From: a virus | IMG/VR virus record: IMGVR_UViG_3300008116_000196 | Coordinates: 1 to 45,168 of that record | Length of the DNA: 45,168 bases | Reading direction: 5' to 3' (one strand) | Part shown: positions 1 to 8,983 of the stretch, one piece after another | Layout of the letters: the number at the start of each line of letters is the position of its first letter | Numbering within the stretch: position 1 is the first letter of the stretch | The notes under the pieces: model-generated | Databases searched by the model: none | The model's input: only the letters and a program-made list of their open reading frames with translations | What the model was told of the DNA's origin: nothing | Translations under genes and position numbers: made by a program

Positions 1-1782
1 GAAGCAGCCGCAGGTGCTGATGCTGCAGCAGGAGCTGCTGGTGCTGCAACAGGTGCTGCTGCCGCAGCAGGAAGTGCTGCCGCCGCTGCTGCTTCTCAAT
101 TGACAGGTGCATTAGGTGGATTAGCAAACCTTGCGAATATTCCTGGCATGGATATGTTAACGAAACTTCCTGGTTTGGAAAACTTGGAATCTTTAACTTC
201 TAGTCTCGGCAACATTGGCGATATCAGCGCTAAATTGGGCGATGTTACCGCAATTTCCGATAAACTTGGCGAAATATCTAAAATCACTTCAATCACAGAT
301 TCGATTAAAGATAAACTCGGAGCAGATTTTAATTTAGACGCATTAAAGGGTCAAATAGATCAAATTAAAGACGTTTCGAAGAATATTGATGGTATCAAGA
401 ATATTAAAGAAGCGACGGGTCAGTTGAAGCAAATTGCTGACGCAACTAAAGAACTAACGAAGATACCAGATTTAAATAAACTCGTTCAAGATGTAAATAA
501 ACTTATCGAAATCCCAGAAGTATCTAATAAGATTCCAATTCTATCCAAGATTAACGGCGTTGTCGATAACTTCAACGATCTCCAAGGCACAAGCAAAGAT
601 ATTCAAACTTTGGCTGAATCTGAAGTTACAGGTAAAGTGCTAGATCTTTCGCAAAAGATTAAATCACTACCTACCGATTTGAGTAGCATTGGCGGCTTCA
701 AGGATGGCGTAAAGGGACTATCTTCATTCAGTGAAAATCTTGGCGGTTTGAACAATCAGATTAAAGATATCTCCAAACTTGCAACTGACTTGGGCGCCAA
801 TAAACAATTGAGCGCAGTAACTGATGGATTTAAGAATCTAGAAAAGAATATGGGTGAAATTGGTTCGCTGACTTCATCATTATCAGGTGCAGCCGCTGAT
901 GTCGGTGCAATTAAAGATATTACAAAGGGTCTTACTGCCACAGCAGATATTACAAAGTTCTCCAACTTTGAAAATCAATTAGGACCTCTTTCTGGCGCAT
1001 TAAGCGGCATCACAGACGGTTCTTCTCTCGCCGCTGGCGTTCTCAGCGCTGGCGCCAAGTGCGGAAACCCATCGGCTGGCTTCATTGAACCAACCCCAGC
1101 CGACCGAGCAGCATTCTTCTTCGACGCTGGTGAAAAGGGTGCGGATGAGTGGATTAAGAAGCAAATCGATAATGGTGTTTTTGATCCTTCTGAATTGAAA
1201 GAAATTACCACAAACGAATCAAACACAGAGCCGCCGAAGGCTCCAAGCGGAAAGGTGAATGAATGCGGTATTCCTGAGGATCAGGAAGAATTTGATTCAA
1301 ATATGATGTTATCCAAGTATTGGAATTTGGGTAAACTGTCCTCAAATGCGATTGTAGAAAAGCAACCAGTTATACCTCAACGCGGTTTAACCAAAGCCCA
1401 AATCGTTTGCAACTTAAAACTTCTTGCGGTCAACTGCCTCGATCCAATCAAGGAAAAGTATGCAAATATGATTGTTACGAACGCTTTCCGCAAACCACAA
1501 GGCTCTTCAGCAGGTCGTTCGCAACATGAAATCGGTCAGGCTGCAGATCTGCAATTCCCAGGAATAAGTAAAACAGAATACTACGATATTGCTCTCTGGA
1601 TTCGCGATAACGTCCCACACGATCAGTTATTGCTCGAATATAAAACCACGGGAACTGGTTTACCTTGGATTCACATCTCATACAATAAGGCAGGAAATCG
1701 CCCAGCGGGAACGACCGTGGTGAAGAATGCAACGTTTAACAATTTTAGATTGTACAAACAGGGCTACCATCGCTTGGCATAA
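1..1782 (+). CDS. Baseplate hub/spike-type protein with C-terminal M15 zinc peptidase domain (5' partial)
   Basis: The frame is open from base 1, so the N-terminus lies outside the window. Visible parts in order: an Ala/Gly-rich stretch (window residues 1-33), a long helical, heptad-like region rich in Leu/Ile/Lys (about 35-330) in which short 'I-x-D-x-x-K-x-L' patterns recur, then a C-terminal domain. That domain carries the M15 (D-Ala-D-Ala carboxypeptidase/endolysin) signature: SxHxxGxAxD with His509 and Asp516 as zinc ligands, a Glu at 546 (LLLEY) as catalytic base and WIH with His558 as third ligand. The likely role is local peptidoglycan cleavage by the tail tip during injection. In T4-like phages the gene just before gp25 and gp6 often encodes the hub/lysozyme gp5, so this may be its functional counterpart; no OB-fold is visible because the N-terminus is missing. 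Peptidase domain confident, hub assignment inferred. Confidence 0.75.
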   Translation, partial: EAAAGADAAAGAAGAATGAAAAAGSAAAAAASQLTGALGGLANLANIPGMDMLTKLPGLENLESLTSSLGNIGDISAKLGDVTAISDKLGEISKITSITDSIKDKLGADFNLDALKGQIDQIKDVSKNIDGIKNIKEATGQLKQIADATKELTKIPDLNKLVQDVNKLIEIPEVSNKIPILSKINGVVDNFNDLQGTSKDIQTLAESEVTGKVLDLSQKIKSLPTDLSSIGGFKDGVKGLSSFSENLGGLNNQIKDISKLATDLGANKQLSAVTDGFKNLEKNMGEIGSLTSSLSGAAADVGAIKDITKGLTATADITKFSNFENQLGPLSGALSGITDGSSLAAGVLSAGAKCGNPSAGFIEPTPADRAAFFFDAGEKGADEWIKKQIDNGVFDPSELKEITTNESNTEPPKAPSGKVNECGIPEDQEEFDSNMMLSKYWNLGKLSSNAIVEKQPVIPQRGLTKAQIVCNLKLLAVNCLDPIKEKYANMIVTNAFRKPQGSSAGRSQHEIGQAADLQFPGISKTEYYDIALWIRDNVPHDQLLLEYKTTGTGLPWIHISYNKAGNRPAGTTVVKNATFNNFRLYKQGYHRLA

Positions 1783-1784
1783 CC

Positions 1785-1792
1785 TATAAATA
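1785..1792 (+). promoter_or_regulatory. T4-type late promoter box TATAAATA
   Basis: An exact match to the T4 late promoter octamer (recognised by the gp55 sigma factor with gp33/gp45) lies in the 35-base gap between the peptidase gene and gp25. Transcription would start a few bases downstream, about 20 bases before the gp25 ATG. It is placed to drive the whole baseplate operon. No -35 element is needed at this promoter class. Confidence 0.75.
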
Positions 1793-1817
1793 ATCCTATT
1801 ACCGTTTAGATACGAAA

Positions 1818-2213
1818 ATGGCATCAAACACATCAAGATTATACAAAGATTTAGATTTAAATTTTGGTATTAATCCAGTCACAAAAGATGTCGATAAGAA
1901 ACTTGGCGATCGTGCAATTATAACTGCCGTCAAGAATCTTATCTTATTGAACTACTTTGAAAAGCCATTTAATCCGTCTATCGGTTCAAATGTTCGACGC
2001 TTATTATTCGAACCAATGGATGCAGGAACTGGCTCATTATTGCAGAAAGAAATCTCACTTACGATTAATAATTACGAACCACGCGTTAAGTTACGCAACG
2101 TTTATGTTCAGGCTGACGAGGACAATCAGGGATATAACGTAACAATTGAGTTCTTTCTGATTAATCGCATAGAACCTGTAACGTTAAACCTTTTTCTAGA
2201 AAGATTAAGATAG
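1818..2213 (+). CDS. gp25: Baseplate wedge subunit gp25
   Basis: This 131-aa protein matches the GPW/gp25 family in length and pattern: an N-terminal 'LYKDLDLNF' segment, the central 'A-x-x-x-x-I-x-x-L-x-x-x-x-x-x-G-E/R-x-P-F-x-P' type region (here NYFEKPFNPSIGSNVRRLLFEP), the diagnostic EPR motif in NNYEPRV, and a C-terminal beta strand pair. In T4, gp25 forms the core bundle of the wedge with gp6 and gp53 and contacts the sheath end. It is the first gene after a late promoter and sits 10 bases before gp6, the usual order in T4-like marine phages. The old 'lysozyme' label for this family is not supported by any catalytic residues here. Confidence 0.93.
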   Translation: MASNTSRLYKDLDLNFGINPVTKDVDKKLGDRAIITAVKNLILLNYFEKPFNPSIGSNVRRLLFEPMDAGTGSLLQKEISLTINNYEPRVKLRNVYVQADEDNQGYNVTIEFFLINRIEPVTLNLFLERLR

Positions 2214-2223
2214 GTTATTTAAA

Positions 2224-4287
2224 ATGGCAGAATCGAAGATTCAAATTACCGAATTAGAATTCCAAACTATTAAGGAAAATCTAAAGAACTATCTCAAAAC
2301 CCGAGAAGAGTTTACAGATTACGACTTTGAGGGTGCAGGACTAAACATCCTCTTGGATATTCTTGCATACAACACTCACTATTTGGCATATTATACAAAT
2401 ATGATTGCCAATGAGATGTTTTTGGATACTGCCGACCTTCGTCAATCCGTTGTCTCTCATGCTAAAATGTTGGGGTATACTCCACGTTCAAGAGTTGCAC
2501 CTCTTGCTCGCGTGAACATTGAAATTACACCTCCAATCGGTGACACACAAAATCTTTTACTTGTGCCAAGATTTACTCGTTTCAGAAGCGAAAATATTAG
2601 TGGAACTAACTTTCCATTCGTTTTGCTACAAGATAAAGTTTTGACTAAATCAGGCAACAAATTTACATATGCAAATGCTGTTCTTAAACAAGGAACTCCA
2701 TTAGTTTATACTTTCGTAGTAGATAATGTTTCAAATCCAAAACAGCGCTTTAAAATACCAGATGTCGGTATTGATATATCAACGATTGAAGTAACTGTTC
2801 AACAGTCAGCAACAAATTTATCAACGCAAAAATATATTCTCGCAGACGATGCAAGTGTTGTTGATGAAAATAGTACCGTATATTATCTTGATGAAGTTGA
2901 TAACGGTAAATATCAAATTTACTTTGGTGATGGAATTATCGGTAAAAAATTAGAGGATGGTAATTTGGTTGTTGTTACATACTTAATTACAGACGGTCCT
3001 CTTGCTAATAAAGCAAATACGTTCTCAATGATTGATATTATTGATGGATTTAGCAATGTTGCAATAACAACAATTCAATCTGCAGCTTCTGGTGCTGAAA
3101 TTGAATCTATTGAAAGCATTCGCTTTAGTGCACCAAAAGGTTATTTGTCGCAAAACCGTGCAGTAACTAAAAACGATTACATTGCATTAATCAATAAAAA
3201 ATATCCATACTTCGATTCTGTTACAGTTTGGAGTGGAGAAGAAGAAAATCCACCAGAAATTGGTCGAGTTTATATTTCAGCAAAACCAAGAGATGGTTTT
3301 GAGATCACGCAAACTGAAAAAGAATTTATTAAGGAAACAGTTCTAAAACCAATCGGCATTTTAACAATTACACCAGAATTTAGAGACGCCGACTACAATT
3401 ACTTAAACTTAAGAATTAAATCAACATATGATCCTGCAAAAACAAATAAAACACCTTCACAAATTGAAAGTATCATTAAGGCTGCAGTAACATCATTTGT
3501 AAATCTTGAGTTGAATAAGTTTAATGCAACGTTTAGATCTTCGCGCTTAATTCGCCGCATTGATGATGCAGATCCATCAATATTGAGCACTGAATTAAAC
3601 GTATTTGTTGAAAAGAAGATTAAACCTTTACTAAATGCAACGGCAAGATCTTATACGCTAGATTTCGGCGTTCCTTTAATTCGTGGAACAACAGATAATC
3701 GCTTATACTCTTCCCCAGAATTTACTATTTTTGATTCTACAGATACATTACGTTCTTGCTTCATTGAAGAAGTGCCTTTCTCATTCTCTGGTGTAGATTC
3801 AATTGAGGTTGTAAACCCTGGTTCAAACTACACAGAAACGCCAACAGTTGAAATTGTCGGTGATGGTACTGGTGCTACTGCAGTTGCTGTGATTAATAAC
3901 GGTGCTCTTCGTAGCATCAATGTTGTAAAACGTGGCTTTGAATATACAACGGCTACAGTAAAAATTACTGGTGGTGGTCCTGAGGCTCGTGGCGCAACTG
4001 CTAAAGTTGTAACACAAGGTAAGAGTGGTACGTTGAGAACTTATTATTTTGACGAAAACCAACAAAAAGTTATTTTAAACGACAACATTGGAACTATTAA
4101 TTATGATACTGGTATTGTCGTTTTAAATAATATGACTTTCTTCGATATTTTAAATGACGCTAAACAATTAAGCGTTCATGCAAAACCAGAAACGACGGTA
4201 TTCCAGTCAATAAGAAATAAAGTCATCACAATGAAATATGATGATCCACAAAGTATAATTGTAGAATTAACGCCAGTCGAAGCATAA
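2224..4287 (+). CDS. gp6: Baseplate wedge subunit gp6 (baseplate J-like)
   Basis: A 687-aa protein of the gp6/baseplate-J family. The N-terminus (ITELEFQTIKENLKNYLKTREEFTDYDFEGAG followed by LNILLDILAYNTHY) is the typical helical start of gp6 in T4-like phages. It continues with the 'NEMFLDTADLRQSVVSHAKMLGYTPRS' segment and the central beta domain. In T4, gp6 dimers link neighbouring wedges into the inner baseplate ring. Residues about 526-600 hold two copies of a beta repeat with a GxxY-x-x-x-P-x-V-x-I pattern (VVNPGSNYTETP; VVKRGFEYTTA), which T4 gp6 lacks and which recurs in gp7, gp8 and the 897-aa protein here. It lies 10 bases after gp25 and 1 base before gp7. Confidence 0.92.
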   Translation: MAESKIQITELEFQTIKENLKNYLKTREEFTDYDFEGAGLNILLDILAYNTHYLAYYTNMIANEMFLDTADLRQSVVSHAKMLGYTPRSRVAPLARVNIEITPPIGDTQNLLLVPRFTRFRSENISGTNFPFVLLQDKVLTKSGNKFTYANAVLKQGTPLVYTFVVDNVSNPKQRFKIPDVGIDISTIEVTVQQSATNLSTQKYILADDASVVDENSTVYYLDEVDNGKYQIYFGDGIIGKKLEDGNLVVVTYLITDGPLANKANTFSMIDIIDGFSNVAITTIQSAASGAEIESIESIRFSAPKGYLSQNRAVTKNDYIALINKKYPYFDSVTVWSGEEENPPEIGRVYISAKPRDGFEITQTEKEFIKETVLKPIGILTITPEFRDADYNYLNLRIKSTYDPAKTNKTPSQIESIIKAAVTSFVNLELNKFNATFRSSRLIRRIDDADPSILSTELNVFVEKKIKPLLNATARSYTLDFGVPLIRGTTDNRLYSSPEFTIFDSTDTLRSCFIEEVPFSFSGVDSIEVVNPGSNYTETPTVEIVGDGTGATAVAVINNGALRSINVVKRGFEYTTATVKITGGGPEARGATAKVVTQGKSGTLRTYYFDENQQKVILNDNIGTINYDTGIVVLNNMTFFDILNDAKQLSVHAKPETTVFQSIRNKVITMKYDDPQSIIVELTPVEA

Positions 4288-4288
4288 T

Positions 4289-7200
4289 ATGGCAAAGATT
4301 AACGAAAATATTTCTAATCTTGTTGATAGCCAAGTGCCATCATTTGTCGCCGAGGATCATCCAAAATTCGTTCAATTTTTAAAAGCCTATTATGAATGGT
4401 TAGAAGATTCGAGTTTAGGCGCGACAATTTACCATAATAAAAATTTAATCAATTTATTTGATCTTGACAATTCAGAATATTCGGATTTAATTACGAATAA
4501 TACTCTTGGTGGCGTAATACCAACAACGGGTAATCAAGGACCACCAGGACCACAAGGCTCGCAAGGCTCGCAAGGCTCACAAGGCTCACAAGGCTCACAA
4601 GGCTCGCAAGGCACACAAGGATCACAAGGTTCGCAAGGGTCTGTTCGCGCTGATGGTACAATGCAGTTTGCATACGATAATTGTGGTTCTGATACATTAG
4701 ATAGAACTAAATTATCAAAACAAATTACATCTTTACGTTCCCAACCAAATTTATCTTATGCGTTCTTATTTCGGTCTTTGTATAACACAACTGTCGATTT
4801 GTATAGCCCAAGAGATGACATTTTAAAAGCGTCTCACGGTAAATGGATTTTGCCTCAGGCAATTCGTTTAACTGCATCAAACACATTGTTTGCTATTGAT
4901 ACTACCTTGTTGAAAGGAAGAACAGTTAATGGCGAGCAATCAAAGGCTAGTCGCATTATTGAAGGTGCATATAAAACTATTGATCGCGACTCTGGTAGAC
5001 AAATACTAGAAATTTTCATTTCAAGCAGAGATGAAGAAAAGAATAGACCATTCTTTGCTGGCGAATTTATTACAATAACATACGTCGATACGGACGAAAC
5101 GACTAAATTAATTCGCGAAGAATTGATTGGTTCTATTTACGATCTTAAAATTGATCCAAATAGAAGAGGAACAAAATATCGTGGATTAGAAATTGACCCA
5201 GATACAAATGCTATTTCTTATCCAGGTGACCCTGTTGTCTTTTATGGTGGACTTGCAGATTCGTTAGATGCAATTAAAGCCGAAGCCTATGTTAAAAATG
5301 TCAGTACTGGTGGTATTGAAACAATAGATCTAGTTGACGCTGGTTTAGGTTATCGCCCATTCACAGGCACCTTTGTCACCACACTCACCCCAACAGAAGG
5401 TCATGGTGCAAATATATTTGTTCGCGCCGTTGATACTGACAATGCTGTAACACTATCTTTGAATACGGATACTATTGGATTTAAAAAAGATATTGAATTG
5501 CAAGCGGCTGACTATGGATTTGTGAATATCGGAAGTTCAACAATTGCTACAACTCTTGGTCAAGCATTTGCCTTCTCTGAAGTAGAAGTTGCTCCTTTAA
5601 GAGTCGTAACAGTTCGTCAAGGCGGCTCAGGTTATGCGTCACCACCAGAAATTGAATTTGAGACATTTTACGCGAGCGATTTAGTTGCCGACGAAGATGT
5701 TATGATATCAATTGACACGACTCCGCTCGCTGGACCAAATACACGATCATTATATTTGTCTACCTCTCCTGTAGAATATTATGAGGGATCATATGTATTG
5801 ATTGTTCAAAAGAATAGTCGCGCAACACGCGAAATGCGTAAAATAGTTCAAGCATTAACTCAAGAAAATGGTTCAGTACTATTAGTTGTTGATCGTGCAT
5901 TTTCTGCCTTAATTAATGAAAATGTAAAAGTTTATGTTGAAAATCGACCAAGAATGAAAGATCTTGGTCAAGTTGCAAATGTACGAATTATTTCTGGCGG
6001 CACAGGTTATGCAGTTAACGACTTAATTTTATTCAATAGTTCAACCTCTGTCGGTTATGGCGCCAATGCTCACGTTTCTGCTATTGGTGGACTAGGTGAC
6101 ATTACAGAAATTACAGTAACTGAACGTGGAGAAGGTTATTATGCCGCTCCAAATGTTAGCGTTCAAACGACTGGTGGTGCAAACGCAGTATTGATTGCTG
6201 GCATTTTAAGTAATAATGAAATCGCAAATACACTAGTTGATGATAATGGCGTTATTGACGACTTCAGAATTGTACAACGTGGGTTTGATTATATTTCAAC
6301 TCCAAATGTCTCATTAAAAGTAAAAGACATTTATGTGAAACCAACTGATGCTGCTGGTAAAATTATTGTGGCTGGTGAAAGAGTTTGGCAAAATACTGGC
6401 GCCACAACAGACTTTACTGCATTAGTTGATAGTTATAACGAAACAACTTCTATGCTTCGTCTCTATAATTATGCAGGAACATTAAACGTCCAAAACACGT
6501 TCACAACGGCTAACGTTCGTGCAGACTCAAATGTCACCTTTAATGTTGCTCAATATTCAAATGGAACATATAAAGTTATAACATATGGTGATGGGCGCGC
6601 AAAAGCAAACGCATTTTTTGCAAACGGTGTTATTCAATACGATGGTTATTTCTTTAATACAGATGGTTTCTTAAGTTCAGGTAAACGTTTACAGGGACCA
6701 AGAAAGTATCACGATTATTCTTATGTTATTGCTGTTGATAAAGCATTAGACACTTACCGTAACGTTGTATTGAATACGTTACATCCTGCAGGTCAAATAC
6801 TATTTGGACAATATAATGTCGATAGAGAAATTAATGTTCTTTCGAATGAAGAAACATTGAATGTAGCAATCATTTCTCCGCTTGTTGGTACGATTAATGT
6901 TGAGGCTAATACTGCAACAGTAGAAGGTGTTGGTACGTCATTTACTAGCAGCGCAAATGCCAATGATATTCTTGTTATTGACACAGGAAACAGTTATAGA
7001 GAGCAATCTAAATACATTACGGAAGTTATCGACAATACAACACTAGTATTAGAAAGTAATCTTTCTTTTGTTGGATTTGGTCGCGCTAATGTTATGACAA
7101 ATTCTAACGTAATTACGATCTATGATACGACAATTGAATTGAGTTCGTTCTTAGAAATTGGTGATGTAATTAGCATTAATGTTGCAAATACTGTAAATGC

Positions 7201-7363
7201 AAATATATCAAATGTTGTAATTGCCGAGATTGAGACCATTAATGACGTAACAAATCGCATTACATGCAATACTGTATTTACAAGTTTAAACGGTAATAGC
7301 AGAATTTATATTGTTTCTCCAACTTACACAGACGTAGATTATAAAATAATCCCTGAGGCTTAA
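4289..7363 (+). CDS. gp7: Baseplate wedge subunit gp7-like protein with a collagen-like insert
   Basis: Position between gp6 and gp8 and length (1024 aa, T4 gp7 is about 1030) point to gp7. The sequence supports this: a helical segment [13 protein letters not shown] (27-39) resembles the FEAFCEAYIQYL region of T4 gp7, and [13 protein letters not shown] (154-166), followed by a '[21 protein letters not shown]' region, resembles T4 gp7's SYKFLFKVLYNEEV and following beta domain. Between these two segments lie 12 collagen-like Gly-X-Y triplets (residues 84-119), mostly GSQ. The rest is beta-rich with at least five GxGY-type repeats (e.g. [24 protein letters not shown]). Gp7 is the wedge arm that binds gp8 and gp10 in T4. 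Homology to T4 covers only the C-terminal part of T4 gp7, so the rest is a different decoration. Confidence 0.78.
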   Translation: MAKINENISNLVDSQVPSFVAEDHPKFVQFLKAYYEWLEDSSLGATIYHNKNLINLFDLDNSEYSDLITNNTLGGVIPTTGNQGPPGPQGSQGSQGSQGSQGSQGSQGTQGSQGSQGSVRADGTMQFAYDNCGSDTLDRTKLSKQITSLRSQPNLSYAFLFRSLYNTTVDLYSPRDDILKASHGKWILPQAIRLTASNTLFAIDTTLLKGRTVNGEQSKASRIIEGAYKTIDRDSGRQILEIFISSRDEEKNRPFFAGEFITITYVDTDETTKLIREELIGSIYDLKIDPNRRGTKYRGLEIDPDTNAISYPGDPVVFYGGLADSLDAIKAEAYVKNVSTGGIETIDLVDAGLGYRPFTGTFVTTLTPTEGHGANIFVRAVDTDNAVTLSLNTDTIGFKKDIELQAADYGFVNIGSSTIATTLGQAFAFSEVEVAPLRVVTVRQGGSGYASPPEIEFETFYASDLVADEDVMISIDTTPLAGPNTRSLYLSTSPVEYYEGSYVLIVQKNSRATREMRKIVQALTQENGSVLLVVDRAFSALINENVKVYVENRPRMKDLGQVANVRIISGGTGYAVNDLILFNSSTSVGYGANAHVSAIGGLGDITEITVTERGEGYYAAPNVSVQTTGGANAVLIAGILSNNEIANTLVDDNGVIDDFRIVQRGFDYISTPNVSLKVKDIYVKPTDAAGKIIVAGERVWQNTGATTDFTALVDSYNETTSMLRLYNYAGTLNVQNTFTTANVRADSNVTFNVAQYSNGTYKVITYGDGRAKANAFFANGVIQYDGYFFNTDGFLSSGKRLQGPRKYHDYSYVIAVDKALDTYRNVVLNTLHPAGQILFGQYNVDREINVLSNEETLNVAIISPLVGTINVEANTATVEGVGTSFTSSANANDILVIDTGNSYREQSKYITEVIDNTTLVLESNLSFVGFGRANVMTNSNVITIYDTTIELSSFLEIGDVISINVANTVNANISNVVIAEIETINDVTNRITCNTVFTSLNGNSRIYIVSPTYTDVDYKIIPEA
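4538..4645 (+). repeat. Collagen-like Gly-Ser-Gln repeat inside gp7
   Basis: Twelve in-frame 9-base units encode GPP, GPQ, six GSQ, GTQ, two GSQ and GSV. The units are nearly identical at the DNA level (ggc tcg/tca caa). It interrupts a baseplate-wedge protein between two regions that resemble T4 gp7. Confidence 0.95.
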
Positions 7364-7369
7364 AGAAGA

Positions 7370-8971
7370 ATGAATAACGTTAGCAGTAAATTATTAAAGA
7401 ATTTTGGCGCGTTAGTTGCTGAGAATTTCACAAACATATTTGCGAGCGCGACCGCAAATACTTACGTCACAATTGGTCGACCATTGCAATGGGACGAAAC
7501 AGATTCTTTAATTGAGATTCCTCAAGAAACTACTGAATATACCAATCAAGTTTATCGCGATATGATTGCGATAAAGAAGATCACAGGTTCTGATATTCAA
7601 ATTGTAGTTCCAAGAGAAGATTGGGTCGCTAATACGGTTTATGATGCATACGATGACGAGGAAGATTTATTTACGACTTTGAAAATTTCAACTTTACCTG
7701 GAACTGTAAACGTAGCCGCTGGTAGCATTAATGTTCGCGGTAATGGAACTCAATTCAGTACGAACGTTGCGACAAATAATATTATTCGAATTAATGGTAT
7801 TGTTCGCGAAGTTGTAAATGTTACTAACAATACTTTCTTAACAGTTAATACTCAGTTTAGTGCTGCTAGCATCAATACTAACACAATTTATAAAATTACA
7901 GACAGTGCGCCTCGTTATTCGAAAAAGTTTTATGTTCGCAACAGTAAAGATCAAGTTTTCAAATGTTTATTTAATAACAAAAGTGCAAACTCAGATATTC
8001 AACCAGAAATTACGGTAGCAGGACAATTACCAGAAGATCCGTTTATTGAACTTTCTGATGGTTACAAATGGAAGTATTTGTATACAATCCCTGCAAGTAA
8101 AAAGATCAAATTTATGAGTAAGACCTGGATGCCAGTTCTTACTGATTCTATCGTTGCAAGATCTGCCGCAGTTGGGGCGATCGACGTTATTAAAATTGCA
8201 AATAACGGAACACGTTATATTAGCAACGGAAATAGTAACTCTGCTCAAATTATAATCATTACTGGAGACGGTATTGGCGCAAATGTTACTGCAAAAGTTG
8301 AACGTGGAAACATTACTGCATTAACGATACTTAATGGTGGTTCTGGTTATTCTTATGCTAATGTTGTAGTTGACGATACAGGTACAACAGGTTCAAATGC
8401 TGCATTTGATGTTGTAATTCCACCAACGAACGGTCATGGCTCAGATCCAGTATATGAACTCGGCGCGTCTCACGTTATGTTTGCCGTTGAATTGGATGGC
8501 GACGAGGGCGGCAAAATCCCAACAATTTCTGGTTCTGAAAAGTTAGATTATCGCCAGATCGGTTTATTGATAAATCCAAGATTATATCCATCGACCGCAG
8601 CATTTGCTAATGATTTTGTCTATTCTACAACGACAAAACTTAACGTAACCACTCCTCCTTCGGGCAATAAATATGAGTTGGACGAAATAGTTTATCAGGG
8701 ATCTTTGCTGTCAAATTCAGAATTTACTGGTACAGTCGTCCACTGGGATATTGATACAAAAACATTACATTTGAATAATATACGTGGAACTCCGAATTTT
8801 AATAGTGCAGTGATTGGGGCAACTACAGGAACAAAAACATCAATCGTAACAAAAGAAGATACTGAGGTTTCTCCATTTACTGGTAGATTGCTCTATGTTG
8901 ATAATCGCTGCACCATCGTTCGTGACGATCAACAAGCTGAAAATATTAGATTAATTGTAAAAATTCAATAA
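7370..8971 (+). CDS. gp8: Baseplate wedge subunit gp8
   Basis: This 533-aa protein shows three landmarks of T4 gp8: VPREDW at 80-85 (IPRRDW in T4), DGYKWKYLYTIP at 230-241 (DGYVWEYLFEIP in T4) and a C-terminal strand LLYVDNRCTIVRDDQQAENIRLIV comparable to T4's MIYMENRPPIIMAMDQTEEINILF. It is about 200 residues longer than T4 gp8 (334 aa). The extra length includes a 'GTVNVAAGSINVRGNGTQFS' beta unit (about 115-175) and a GxGY repeat block (ANNGTRYISNG, LNGGSGYSYAN; about 270-340). In T4, gp8 dimers join gp7 and gp10 in the outer wedge. It follows gp7 by 6 bases and precedes the DUF4815 gene. Confidence 0.88.
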   Translation: MNNVSSKLLKNFGALVAENFTNIFASATANTYVTIGRPLQWDETDSLIEIPQETTEYTNQVYRDMIAIKKITGSDIQIVVPREDWVANTVYDAYDDEEDLFTTLKISTLPGTVNVAAGSINVRGNGTQFSTNVATNNIIRINGIVREVVNVTNNTFLTVNTQFSAASINTNTIYKITDSAPRYSKKFYVRNSKDQVFKCLFNNKSANSDIQPEITVAGQLPEDPFIELSDGYKWKYLYTIPASKKIKFMSKTWMPVLTDSIVARSAAVGAIDVIKIANNGTRYISNGNSNSAQIIIITGDGIGANVTAKVERGNITALTILNGGSGYSYANVVVDDTGTTGSNAAFDVVIPPTNGHGSDPVYELGASHVMFAVELDGDEGGKIPTISGSEKLDYRQIGLLINPRLYPSTAAFANDFVYSTTTKLNVTTPPSGNKYELDEIVYQGSLLSNSEFTGTVVHWDIDTKTLHLNNIRGTPNFNSAVIGATTGTKTSIVTKEDTEVSPFTGRLLYVDNRCTIVRDDQQAENIRLIVKIQ

Positions 8972-8983
8972 GGGTAAGATAAC

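Noticed and set aside
100-102. TTG at 100 as a start of the peptidase protein
   Set aside because: The same frame is open from base 1 with a coherent Ala/Gly-rich sequence, so the gene begins before the window.
8666-8673. AATAAATA octamer inside gp8 as a late promoter
   Set aside because: It is inside coding sequence, not near a downstream start, and an AT-rich genome will contain such octamers by chance.
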